NCBI RefSeq assembly: GCF_964355755.1
Contig: NC_092677.1
Location: forward strand, 7,943,001 to 8,007,000
Source: Antedon mediterranea
Lineage: Eukaryota; Echinodermata; Crinoidea; Comatulida; Antedonidae
Length of the DNA stretch: 64,000 bases
Direction of reading: 5' to 3'
In this document: in pieces, positions 12,003 through 22,708 of the stretch
How positions within the stretch are numbered: position 1 is the stretch's first letter
Layout: every line of letters starts with the position of its first letter
Made by a program: the position numbers and the translations under genes
The notes under the pieces: model-generated
What the model was told of the DNA's origin: nothing
Seen by the model: the letters and a program-made list of their open reading frames with translations, nothing else
Databases searched by the model: none

Positions 12003-12252
12003 TTACCTCCGCCAAGGAGGTATATGTAGTCGATCACGTGTTTGTTTGTTACTTGGCAAAATAAAATTTTGCCAAGTAACAAACTTACGTACTTACTTAC
12101 TTTGTTTGTATCTTTGTTTTTGTTTGTTAGCACGACAGCGCCTACAGTTTTCAAGTTCACATTCTGAATTGTTTTCCTCATGAATTTCTTATGTAGGCGA
12201 ATTCTACAGTAGGCGAATTCTACAGTAGGCGAATTTTACAGTAGGCGGAGTG
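12003..12252 (+). repeat. ACCTCCGCC-ended dispersed repeat, copy 1
   Basis: Begins with ACCTCCGCCAAGGAGGT, includes TTTGTTTGTTAGCACGACAG and GCGCCTACAGTTTTCAAGTT, and ends near GTAGGCGGAGTG. The same landmarks recur at 13,366-13,870 and 14,369-15,035. Confidence 0.6.
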
Positions 12253-13365
12253 TCGTTCTGGTATTATTTAATTAATATGTAAAATAGTCATTTATACAGA
12301 GGTTTGTTTGATTAGTGGTAAACGGTGTGGGATGAATAGTTATGAAACTCACCAGTTTTGCAAATCAACATACTTACATCTCTAGCTAAACATTGAAATA
12401 AAATAATTTTAAAAGTACCTTGTGCACATATAGGGTTAACTTTATTTGCTTGTCCCTTTTGTGCATTTTAAAATTGAAATTGACGTAGCCTAAATATCTA
12501 CTTGAACACAAAAATAAAATATACAACCATTATTTGATACTACTGATTATTCTATATGTCAACAGTTTCTCTCTAGTTCACCTCTAACTGCAGGGTTTGG
12601 AGCAGTATTTGGAATTTGCAAGATTTAGCCACAACATTTTAATTGTATTATTTCTAGTATCATATTTTCTTCTACCCCGCATAGTTCGTATCCATATAAG
12701 CGTTTAATGTCGATTGATTTCAAAGTAGACATGCACTAGCAGTAACCAGTGCACCACACGGTCTTTTGCTGCCTTAAATGTACGTAGTTATATACTTTGC
12801 ATGGGCAAGTATAATAAAAGCGCACTTTGATAAAATTACTTTGGTTTTTACTATTAAAATAAAACATATTGTATCAAGAATAAAATTCGAAACTATTTAC
12901 GATCATTGATTTTGTTATACACTATACCTTTACTTTGAAATATATGTAAGCTAAAAAATGAAAGCAATACTGGATATGGAACTTTAACCTTTACTTTTGA
13001 CTGTTCAGACTTTGTGCTGTGTGAATTAGTTAGATGATTCCCGCAAACACTAAGGAAAGTATAAAATGCCAAACTACATTATGTGGGTGTTTTTCGTGGT
13101 GTATTAATTATTTGATACATGTAAATAAAATAAAAAAGTCGACATAAATCGAATGAAAAACACATTGCTGCGGACACACGAATTGAAAGTTGATTTCAAC
13201 AGACCATTCGGAATCGTTTTGTTTGTGTGTGTTCATTTTTATTCATTTACATTTTTTAAATGGCTTTGATATTTTGCGATTTCTTTTTGTGTGGGAGATT
13301 TGTCTCTCTCTCGTCTGATGTTCAGCTTTCTGCTGGTGTCCCCCTTTGGATGCTCGGGTGTCCCT
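12253..13365. other. gene-free stretch
   Basis: No exon, RNA gene or clear element boundary was recognised. Confidence 0.45.
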
Positions 13366-13870
13366 TTTTACTTGGCAAAAAGAATTTTGACAAGTATGTA
13401 TTCACTTTGTTTGTATGTTTGTGTGACATGTGTATGCATGTATGTATGTTTGTATGTATGTTTGTTTGTTAGCACGATAGCGCCTACAGTTTTCAAGTTA
13501 TCGTTCTGAATTTTTGGGTGTAGATAGGTATGTACTTTCAGACCATGCCTATTGAAAATCAACAAAATTGGTTTATTAATAACTTCACAAATAACAAAAA
13601 TGATATTATTTTCGGACCAGCTAGTGTTAAAAGATAGGAGACAATTTTCAAAAGCCGGTGAGCAGTTTTAAAGTAACACGTAAACTAAAATTACATTTTC
13701 TCGAGAACTACTTGTCCAAAAAACCTCATTTTTGGACAAGAGGCAAGGGTTATAATTTGTGATTTGTAATTTTAAAACATAACCTGATTCAATGTACGGC
13801 TTTTTAATACGAGTAGTTATAAAAAAAACCTATTTCTTTTAAAATCCACCCGCTTGTTTTTCGCTTTGCT
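13366..13870 (+). repeat. ACCTCCGCC-ended dispersed repeat, copy 2 (partial)
   Basis: Shares CTTGGCAAAAAGAATTTTGA, the TTTGTTTGTTAGCACGATAG block and a long interior (TAGTGTTAAAAGATAGG, TTTTCTCGAGAACTACTTGT, AACAAGAGGCAA-like) with the copy at 14,369. TATG/TTTG microsatellite words at 13,420-13,475 make false ORFs. Confidence 0.6.
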
Positions 13871-14109
13871 GTTCTATTATTATTCAAATTAATCTATATA
13901 GTTAGTTGATAATTAGCTTTTTAGTACCAGCGTGTGTCCTTCCTTGTTTCATTCTGTAAATAGGGATTACTTACAGAACATGCCTATTGATTTTCAGAAA
14001 AATTGATATATTGGTCATGTCAAAAAAGCTTACCTTCCGTATACGATATATTAAATAGCACGCATTCTGTCTTCTTTTAACATGGACATATTCTTTGATA
14101 TGGACCAAC

Positions 14110-14210
14110 ATTTTATTCGACTGGTCGAGCGGTTAAGCTTACTCCAAGGGTTAAGTACTCCATCGGTTAGGCAGGGGCGCCGAAAATCGGCACAGGTTCA
14201 AGAAAACCCT
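14110..14210 (+). repeat. tRNA-like SINE or tRNA relic
   Basis: Contains GGTCGAGCGGTTAAGC (box A of Leu/Ser-type tRNAs with long variable arms) and, about 75 bp later, ACAGGTTCAAGAAAACC (box B). The acceptor stem does not pair, so it is probably a SINE head and not a functional tRNA. Confidence 0.35.
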
Positions 14211-14368
14211 CAACTCTTGGTCAATCTTGATTTTAGAAAGGTCATTGTTACAATGACGGAGTTTGTTAAACAAATTATAAACCCCAGCAGGATTTGAACC
14301 ATGTAAATCTAATTACCTAAAGCAAAAAATGTATCATTCAACATGCTCCCTATCAGTGGATATATTTT

Positions 14369-15035
14369 GCCAAGTACTTCACTCAGTTTCTGAGTGCTTT
14401 CATTTGTTTGTTTGTTTGTTTGTTAGCAGGATTACTCAAAAAGTAATTAAAAGATCTTTACCAAAATTAATAGACAGATAGATATGTGGTCAAGGAACAT
14501 TCCATTAAATTGGGACCATTTGGGACCACAGTCCCAATTCTGGACCACTTTTTAGTATACTTTTTCAGACCTGCTAGTGTTAAAAGATAGGACAGAATTT
14601 TTCAAAAGCCGGCGAGCAGTCTTAAAGTAACAAATAAACTGAAATTGCATTTTCTCGAGAACTATTTGTCCAAAAAACTTCATTTTTGAACAAGAGGCAA
14701 GAGTTATAATTTGTGATTTGTAATTTTAAAACATAATTTGATTTAATGTGCACGTTTTTTGATGCGAGTAGTTTAAAAAACCTATTTCTTTTCAAATTCA
14801 CTCGTTTGATTTTTGCATTGCTGTTCTATTGTTAGTCAACTGAAGCTATTGTTAATTGAAAGGCTTGTTACATAACCATTACACCAAACTCGCATACACA
14901 TGCTTGTAATGAAATTAGCCTAAATCACAAACAGCATTAAGACACACACAAATATATATATATATATATTTTTTACCAGAGAAATCTTATGTAGGAGAAT
15001 TTTACAGTAGGCGGAGGTATGCACTCTCGGAGTGG
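14369..15035 (+). repeat. ACCTCCGCC-ended dispersed repeat, copy 3
   Basis: Interior block at 14,565-14,820 is nearly the same as 13,605-13,870. The right end (TTACAGTAGGCGGAGGTATG, 15,000-15,020) is the complement of the family's left end. A (TA)n run lies at 14,951-14,970. Confidence 0.6.
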
Positions 15036-15477
15036 CTTTCTAGTTGTAGATGTGGCTCAGTTCATGTCCTCCCTAGTCTCTGTTGATGTCCATATTCGTT
15101 TTTCTTATCCAAATGGCTTTTTTATTTATCCGGTGGTATGTGGTTTTCTATGGTGGCGTGATCTGTGATAGCTGATTTGTGTAGACAACTGGTTTAACAA
15201 AAAAGTTAACATTTATTTTAAAATATTAATTTACATCGTTTTGAATACCAAAACGGAAATAATAATAATTATGATAAATACTTTCTCCTGCTTAACCGTT
15301 TTCATTAGCGAAACGTTGACTTCTAAATTGTTAATACTTCTCAATTTATTGATTCCAGATATATTATTGTTAAATTTTTTTATTTTTTTTATTCATATTT
15401 CATACAGAGAAAAAAATAAAAAAAAGGACAAAATAAACAAAAAGACGTGTCTATACCAGCAGTAAAAAAGATTAATG
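15036..15477. other. gene-free stretch next to the LINE 3' end
   Basis: A-rich and T-rich sequence at 15,370-15,440 could be the poly-A side of the flanking reverse-strand LINE. No gene was seen. Confidence 0.4.
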
Positions 15478-16278
15478 TTACAATAAATTAATAAAGTCTA
15501 CCCATTGTTTCTCAAAATCATTTGATTCTCCATTTTGCCTTGCAATATACCTTAACATCATTAAATAATTTCGTATATAAATATTTAAAGCCTTAATACT
15601 TGGCAGAGTTTTACCAATTCTACATTTATAAATTAAAGACTTTGTAAGAATAATAATTGTATTAACAGAAAAACATTGTGAAATATCTCCAAACAAAATC
15701 GAATCAATTGTAAAAGTTATTTTTTTAAAGGAAATACTAATTTTGTGTTCTATATTTGACCATAGTGGTTATTTGCAGCTTACAAGCAGATGAGGAAGTG
15801 TTTCCGGTACATTGTCACAGAAAGTACATGCTTTATTTTGTCGAATACCAATTCTTGTCAAAAAAACATTTGTTGCAATTATTCTATTATTTATTCTATA
15901 TTGGAACCATTGTAGGTTTGTTTGTCTGACACATTTAAAAGGAAGTTTGTACATTTGTTTCAGTTCCTCATCTGTTTTATTGACATTAATTTTTTCTTCC
16001 CATTTTCTCATACTTTTCGGTCTGACAAAAACATTTTCTTTAAATTTGTTGAATTTTTAATAAAAATATCTAAATGAAAAGGAATTATTGGTGTTTGCAG
16101 TTTAGTCAAATTATTTATATTGTAACTATGTTTTATTGAATTAATTATACCTTGGTACTGTAAAAAATTACATTGAATATTATAATGTTTTTTGAAATGT
16201 TCCCATGACATAAAAGATTTTTTTTCTGAACATAATACATCGTTAATATAAACTATTCCCCTTTCATACCAATTTTTA

Positions 16279-17035
16279 GTCGCGTGGAAGCGACTCTATA
16301 GTTCACTATGTCGGTCGGTCGGTCGGTCGGTCGGTCTGTCAGTCTGTCGGTCTGTCGGTCTGTCTGTCGGTCCGGTGTCACTATGCGTTTTATCGCTTTC
16401 TGACCTTATCTTGATATCAGTTTAATCTAGCTAAGTCAATTTTTCACAGTATATTCCTTATGACCAGGAATCGATGTGGTTATGTTTTCACGGTGCGCAA
16501 TAAAAATTTACGCGGTCTACGCACGATTTTAACGAAATCACGTTTGTAATCATATCTTCACAACCATGAATCACAATTAAATACAATTTGGTGCTCATAA
16601 ATTTCAGGGCATAAATCATCATATATGGCAATACAATTACGTGCGTAGCGCATGTAACGCATGCGTACGCGCGCTTAAAATTTTCAAAATTTATTTTCGA
16701 TGAAATAAGAGTACGTTTCAGGCAATTTTAAGCGTTTACAAACTTGCCATGAGTGTGCAGATTTTTGCGCGCGCACTGCGCGTTAAATGTTATTGCGCAC
16801 TCTTTTTGCCCGATTTCTGTTTTCTTGACTTACTTTTCAACTCGAAATTACGTTATACGAGCACGTCAAAAGTGACAGGCTACGCACGTGTAAATTAAAA
16901 AAAATATAACTGTTTTTAAACATTTCAACATTTTTAAACATGTTCAGTAATTTCGGTCAGTTGGTAGGTTGGTCGGTCGGTCGGTCGGTAAACACTAAGC
17001 ACGCGACTGCAGCCATCTATATGGCCTTGTTAAAA
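16279..17035 (-). mobile_element. GACC-rich dispersed repeat, copy B, inserted in the LINE
   Basis: Reverse-orientation full copy: GTCGCGTGGAAGCGAC and the GGTC tract on the left, then the conserved core, a second GGTC tract and CTATATGGCCTTGTT on the right. It splits the LINE reading frame between RPVF and NWYERG, so it inserted after the LINE. Confidence 0.8.
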
Positions 17036-17828
17036 AACACTGGCCTATTGGCAACTTTTATTTCGTTATTTCCCCACAAAAATATTCTTGGGATATCTAT
17101 AATATACTTTGATTCAGATTATTCCAGGCAGTTACAACATCATTCCAAAAGGCATTCCTTTCAGAAGTTAAAAAAACACCTTTTCCCGATATTATACCAC
17201 TCATAAGAGGAACAAAACAATTAGAAAGAGATTTCCATTTACGCGAAGAAAACATGTATCTCCGGATCCATGTTAACTTTAAGGACTGAAAAAAATCTTC
17301 TATTTGAACCATATTAAAACTGCCTTGACTGTGATCTCTACAAATTTGTTTTCTACTTATTTTCTCACTAGATTTCCAAATAAATTTAAAAAGTAATGTA
17401 TTGAGCTTTGCAACAAAATATTTTTTGGGGTTTGGTATGGTTAGAATTATGTGATTTATTTTTGGAATAATTAGAGATTTTACAATAGTAAGCCTTCCAA
17501 GAGGCGTGAGATATCTTTTTGACCATTGGGCTAGTGATTTTTGTATAGATGTCATACATTTAATATAATTTAGTTCTGGCATTTGAGTGTAGTCAACACA
17601 ATACATGATGCCAAGAAGATTAAAGTGTCCATCATCTGGCCAATAGAAATCTTTTTCTTTACAAATTCTTTCTTTACAATGCGTTTTGCTCCCAATCCAC
17701 ATAACACATGTTTTGTTTTTTGGTAGTTAACCTTTAAACCAGATATGTTGTAAAAACTATCTAACTCTTTAAATGCTTCTAGCATACTATTTTCTGAGCC
17801 ATCAATGTATATAGTGGCATCGTCAGCG

Positions 17829-18949
17829 CAGTGGCGGATCTAGGGGGGGTGAATAGGGTGGCTAGCCACCCCCTCTTAATTCTCAAAAAAAAGAAAAAAA
17901 AGATGCAACCTAATCGCGATTGACCGTCGCTAGACGTGGATTAATCTTTTAATTAAGAAGAGTAGGCCTAGCTAGGCCCTACTAGAGCTAGGGTTAGCAT
18001 TAATAGTTGTGTGTAAATAGGCCTACACAGTGAAAGAGCTAAGAGTTTAATTACTATTATCAATTCAAGAGTTTAAAAAGAAAACACGATTTACAATCTT
18101 CGGAAAATACCCATTTTCAAAACACACGCACTCCTAAAACTACCAGCGTCACGTTGTCAAGCTCGCTCCTCGTGTGAATGCTGACGTCATCACTCTCCAA
18201 AATACACCATTTTCCATTGCAGTTAATTTCCGCCGCCCTGGTCCGTGTGTGCACAAAGCGTTAGCGTGGTATATTTACACCCCTGAGTGGAGTGTAATAT
18301 CGGGAACTTTTTTCTCGCGCATGAAAGTTTTTTGTATAATATTATGGTATGCAGTATAAACGATAAAAATAAACGAGAAACATGGTGTTCTTTTATTATT
18401 TTATAGGCATAAAATAAACATGAAATGTCTTGTATGTACACGGGACGGCCGAAAAAAGTATGTGGCGTATTTGGCGTTTTTTTTATTTGTGTTATAGACA
18501 CGGCGATTACTGCGATCATTGTATACCAAATTACATTGAGTTATTCACCCGGCTGTAGGGTATATATCTCTGAGGTTAACAGACCACCAAAACACGGTAC
18601 ATAACACATGCACTCTATCGAGGCATTTTCGGAGTACCGCATTACCAAAATGTTCATTTTGTTTGAAGGTTTTTCGATCAAAGTTTATTATTAGTTCGTC
18701 GAAAAAGATCCGTACAGTATTTAGGAAGGATGTATTTAACTTTACATTATGTAATATTTGTTATTAAGTGTGATGGAAACAGTTTCTCTAGCCTATTAAA
18801 CAGTGTGTAAGCATCTATTTTTTCAAAAATTTTCGGAGCCTCGGGAGGGGCCTCCCAAACCCTCCCCCGCTCGGTGCTACGCACCTCGTTTGCCACTTTC
18901 GTGGCCACCCCCCCCCCCCCCCCCTCGTCAGATCCTAGATCCGCCACTG
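17829..18949. mobile_element. hAT-like non-autonomous element inside the LINE YADD box
   Basis: Has 16-bp perfect terminal inverted repeats, CAGTGGCGGATCTAGG at 17,829 and its complement ending at 18,949. This is a terminus typical of hAT (Tip100/ZAPHOD-type) elements. The direct repeat CAGCG flanks both ends; a full 8-bp duplication is not seen. A poly-G/poly-C run lies just inside each end. No transposase is coded (1121 bp). Removing it and one CAGCG restores MYADDATIY of the LINE reverse transcriptase. Confidence 0.75.
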
Positions 18950-19469
18950 CAGCGTACATACTGATTTTAAACTCGGTGCCTTCTACATTAATACCTTTCA
19001 TGTACTCATTTGATCTGATATTTTGTGCCAACACCTCAATACATAAAATAAATAAATATGGTGAAAGAGGGTCGCCTTGACGACATCCTCTTTGTATATT
19101 AAAAAAGGGTGTTGGGTAACCATTTACAAGAACACTTGATTTACATTCGTTATAACAAATATCAATCCAATTATTGTTAAATTTGGTATATTTTTTTTGT
19201 TACGCTTCCCTGCACAACATTGTCTTTCATCGATCAAAGATGTCTTCCGTTTCGTCAAAAAGCGTGCATGCAACTATAAACAACATGAATAATTAATTGG
19301 TTGGCCGCTTCTGTCCAATCGATAATACCAATGCGACCACTGCACATCGTAACTTGTTTATCAGCGCGATAAAGAACACATTGTTCAGTTAGTTGAGTCA
19401 AACATATTAGTTCAAGTAGATGCTTCGGAATGTAAGTACCTATACACATTTAGCTTATATATTTACCAT

Positions 19470-20044
19470 TGTTTGATTTGATATATACACTGGTCTGATC
19501 TGTTATTATTTATTTATTATTTGGTGTAAATAGGTATATAATTACAGAACGTGCCTATTGATACGTACATTGGTGACGCCACAAACGCTTAGTTAAATCT
19601 CAAATTAACTTTATCTTCAATATAGGCAAAAATGATAAATAGCACGCCGTGAAATGTGAAAAAAGTCACATTTGTGCAAACAACCACATTTGTGCAAACA
19701 TGGCACCCTCAAATGTGCAAATCTGTAAAATTGTATAATCCCCTAATGTGCAAACATCCGGCCGTTAAATGTAAAAACGATCAGTTTTGACGTTAAATGT
19801 GCAAATGAAATTCTACAATGTGCAAATCATTTTTGTTCAAGCAAAATAGTTTCTTAAAAATGATAACCTAATTCTAAATAGTTACGGGGTTTTCTAACAA
19901 TGTTTTCAAGATATAGCCACTGTGACATACTTAATTGTAGTACATCTAAAATCCATTAACAATCAATCTAAAATTAGACTAAGGAAGTATCTCATCGTTG
20001 ATATTCATATATATATATATATAATGTTCTTTGCCTCTTGTGTG

Positions 20045-20086
<42 letters not shown>
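19470..20086. other. gene-free stretch with iterated AAATGTGCAAA words
   Basis: From 19,650 to 19,835 the word AAATGTGCAAA (and AAATGTGAAAA variants) recurs at irregular spacing. (TA)n runs occur at 20,010-20,090. No gene was seen. Confidence 0.5.
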
Positions 20087-20091
<5 letters not shown>

Positions 20092-21116
20092 ATAACAGCA
20101 GAAAACTTGGTTACTTCATTGTTTTAATCACTACAAATTTGTTTCGTACGACCAGCATGTAGCTGGCCGCACTCTTCAGGTGAAATATAAAACATAAGTG
20201 ACACAGTTGTCTCATAGTGCTTAATAGAAGTGAGTCATCGGGAAGTCGTATACAATAGCCTATTGTTTTAGATAAACTGTTTGGATCTGCAATTTAGTAA
20301 GAATTTTTTCCTATGTCTACAAGTAGAGACTAACTCGTTCTTACGGTTCAGTGAGCATAGCTCTGGTTGACATATAATAACATACTTTTCATATATACAT
20401 AAATTACATCTTTTGTTAATATTTGAGTAAGGTTTGCATTTCTTTATAATTTTCCATTTAATTGAGTAATTTGTTTTAGAGTCTTTAAGTGTCCATATAT
20501 ATTTACTGAGTTCCGTTGCACTTCTTAATTTTTCGTTCCGGAATGAAGACGTATGGTTTCTGTATCTAGTTTTAAACTGGTTTTCAGTTAGTCCGACATA
20601 TGTTTCTTCTTTTGATGAATCTTCTCTCTTTACTGTAGCTTGGTAAACTACACCTTTTGTTAGGCAGTTACCTGGGAGCGGGCATTCATTGGGATTGCGG
20701 CAGTTACATCCGCTTGTTTTCGCGTTGGTTTCAGTAGGCTTTTCTTTGGCTATCACATATTTGTTGTGTGCGTTAATTACTTTGTCTACGCTGGGCATGC
20801 AACTATAGCTTAGTTTCAAGGTATTTTTGTTAAATATTTTTCTGAGCTTGTTGCCGGCAGGAAAACAATCTTCTACTATAGCTAAAAACTTGTGGCCGAT
20901 GTTGGTTGCTACGTTTTTGCTGAATGGTGGGTTAAACCAAATTATGTTTCTGGTGCGTGATTTTTTGGGCTTCTGCTGTTCAGCATTGAACTCAAGTTGA
21001 TGATTGTATCCACTTTCTTTGAGGGCTTCCTGGTATAGGGGTGCGGATGCATGAAATGTATCTTTGTCTGATGAGATGTCAGAAAGGCGTCTATTTATAA
21101 AGTAATTAACGCACAC
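20087..21116 (-). mobile_element. Penelope-like element 3' part (RT end plus GIY-YIG endonuclease), left arm
   Basis: The reverse strand has a 282-aa open frame (20,268-21,116). It begins in the end of the reverse transcriptase and linker (RNIIWFNPPFSKNVATNIG, SYSCMPSVDKVINAHN) and continues through a CxC-type zinc motif (CNCRNPNECPLPGNC) into a GIY-YIG-type domain (VYQATVKR, ETYVGLTENQFKTRYRNH, FRNEKLRSATELSKYIWTLK). This layout is diagnostic for Penelope-like retroelements with an endonuclease. The 3' UTR runs to about 20,087 next to a (TA)n tract. The RT core is absent, so the copy cannot move by itself. Confidence 0.85.
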
Positions 21117-21795
21117 AACAAATATGTGATAGCCAAAGAAAAGCCTACTGAAACCAACGCGAAAACAAGCGGATGTAACTGCCGCAATCCCAATGAATGC
21201 CCGCTCCCAGGTAACTGCCTAACAAAAGGTGTAGTTTACCAAGCTACAGTAAAGAGAGAAGATTCATCAAAAGAAGAAACATATGTCGGACTAACTGAAA
21301 ACCAGTTTAAAACTAGATACAGAAACCATACGTCTTCATTCCGGAACGAAAAATTAAGAAGTGCAACGGAACTCAGTAAATATATATGGACACTTAAAGA
21401 CTCTAAAACAAATTACTCAATTAAATGGAAAATTATAAAGAAATGCAAACCTTACTCAAATATTAACAAAAGATGTAATTTATGTATATATGAAAAGTAT
21501 GTTATTATATGTCAACCAGAGCTATGCTCACTGAACCGTAAGAACGAGTTAGTCTCTACTTGTAGACATAGGAAAAAATTCTTACTAAATTGCAGATCCA
21601 AACAGTTTATCTAAAACAATAGGCTATTGTATACGACTTCCCGATGACTCACTTCTATTAAGCACTATGAGACAACTGTGTCACTTATGTTTTATATTTC
21701 ACCTGAAGAGTGCGGCCAGCTACATGCTGGTCGTACGAAACAAATTTGTAGTGATTAAAACAATGAAGTAACCAAGTTTTCTGCTGTTATTTTAT
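21101..21795 (+). mobile_element. Penelope-like element, right arm (inverted copy)
   Basis: A 162-aa open frame (21,126-21,614) repeats the last 162 residues of the left arm without any amino-acid change, in opposite orientation. The copy starts at AAGTAATTAACGCACACAAC (21,107), a point inside the element, and ends in the same 3' UTR (about 21,795) and T-rich tail. Left and right arms form an inverted repeat of about 690 bp around a spacer of about 320 bp. Such inverted partial copies are known for Penelope-like elements. Confidence 0.85.
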
Positions 21796-21854
21796 TTATT
21801 TATGCTCTACCTTGGTATTGAGCACTCTATCCAAACGGTCTGAAAATTTCAACC

Positions 21855-21915
<61 letters not shown>

Positions 21916-22595
21916 TTATATGATATATAAATCCAAAGGCAAATTACTGAAAAAATGACAATGCTGTGGGTATCAGTGGCTGGATCTCAATGGAGATACA
22001 AAAATAAAAGCGAAAAGCTAAATCAAAACGATAAAGTAAAACAGCCAGAAAAGTTAGCAGAGCTTTCGGGCAACACTAGCCCTTCATATATATATATATA
22101 TATATATATGATTTTATATTCCGGTTTGATGATATTGTTGCTCTTCACTTTTTATATTTTTAATTGTACTTTTTTATATTAGGCCTACCTTTTATGCATT
22201 TGATATGTAATTTTTTATTATGTCTTTCACACTTCCATATGTCCTTCTTATGATCCTTGTTCACTTTCACATCTTTGATTTCTCTTGCAATGGAAATTGG
22301 AAATAAACTGACTAAATTGTTATGGGTCGTCCTTGCATCCATTCACTTTGGTTTTACATGTATTTTAAATGTATTGTTGAATGGATGCTATATGAATAAA
22401 TAAATAAATAAAAATAAAATAAATCAATTTATTGTTATTGTCAGAAAATCAAACGAAATTATATGGTAGATTATATACTTCATGAACATCAAATCTTGGT
22501 AAACACTTTTTGGAAGAGTTTCTTTTCTATTAAAACCGTAGCATGATAAAGATTATTAATTAATATCAATTAAAATATTAATGTAGAAGAAGAAG
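21796..22595. other. upstream region of the FkbM-type gene; microsatellites, possible retro tail
   Basis: (TA)n runs at 21,860-21,910 and 22,086-22,110. A TGAATAAATAAATAAATAAA tail at about 22,395 suggests a LINE/SINE 3' end. The 180 bp before the start codon at 22,596 is AT-rich with no recognisable TATA-initiator pair. Confidence 0.4.
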
Positions 22596-22708
22596 ATGAA
22601 GTTACGTTTGGAAAAAATAAGTTACTTTTCTGCTGGATTCCTGGTAAGCTGCTTCGTCACATGGCTTAGTAGTACAATGGTGTTTCACAGCGACAAGGAC
22701 ACAGACAG
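22596..22708 (+). CDS. FkbM/NodB-like gene, exon 1 (signal anchor)
   Basis: Start codon chosen because the same frame has a stop (TAG at 22,584-22,586) just upstream and because it gives MKLRLEKISYFSAGF, basic then hydrophobic. Donor CAG|GTAACA; two bases carry over. Confidence 0.8.

Larger units (their letters stand above)
15478..19195 (-). pseudogene. Tx1/L1-like LINE, reverse transcriptase ORF, decayed and twice interrupted
   Basis: Read on the reverse strand, in order: RT motifs (GCRQGDPLSPYLFILCIEVL at about 19,040-19,100); the YADD catalytic box, split by the element at 17,829-18,949; SGLKVNYQKTK (17,720-17,760); WSKRYLTPLGRLTIVKSL and IPKINHIILTIPNPK (17,420-17,530); SLKLTWIRR (about 17,270); a frameshift near 17,110; NWYERGIVYINDVL (about 16,230-16,270); and a zf-RVT zinc region (LQWFQYRINNRI, CTFCDNVPETLPHLLVSC, 15,769-15,900). 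The order and motifs are those of Tx1/L1-like LINEs. The N-terminal endonuclease part is missing. The GACC-rich repeat at 16,279-17,035 is a second insertion. Confidence 0.8.

Noticed and set aside
13260-13509. Two overlapping 70-aa frames rich in CMYVCL
   Set aside because: Made by TATG/TTTG microsatellite words in a dispersed repeat.
14110-14210. Leu/Ser-type tRNA gene
   Set aside because: Box A and B words are present but the acceptor stem does not pair; more likely a SINE relic.
18747-19034. 95-aa reverse-strand frame as a gene
   Set aside because: It crosses the border of the hAT-like element; the C-terminal half is element sequence and the rest is LINE reverse transcriptase.
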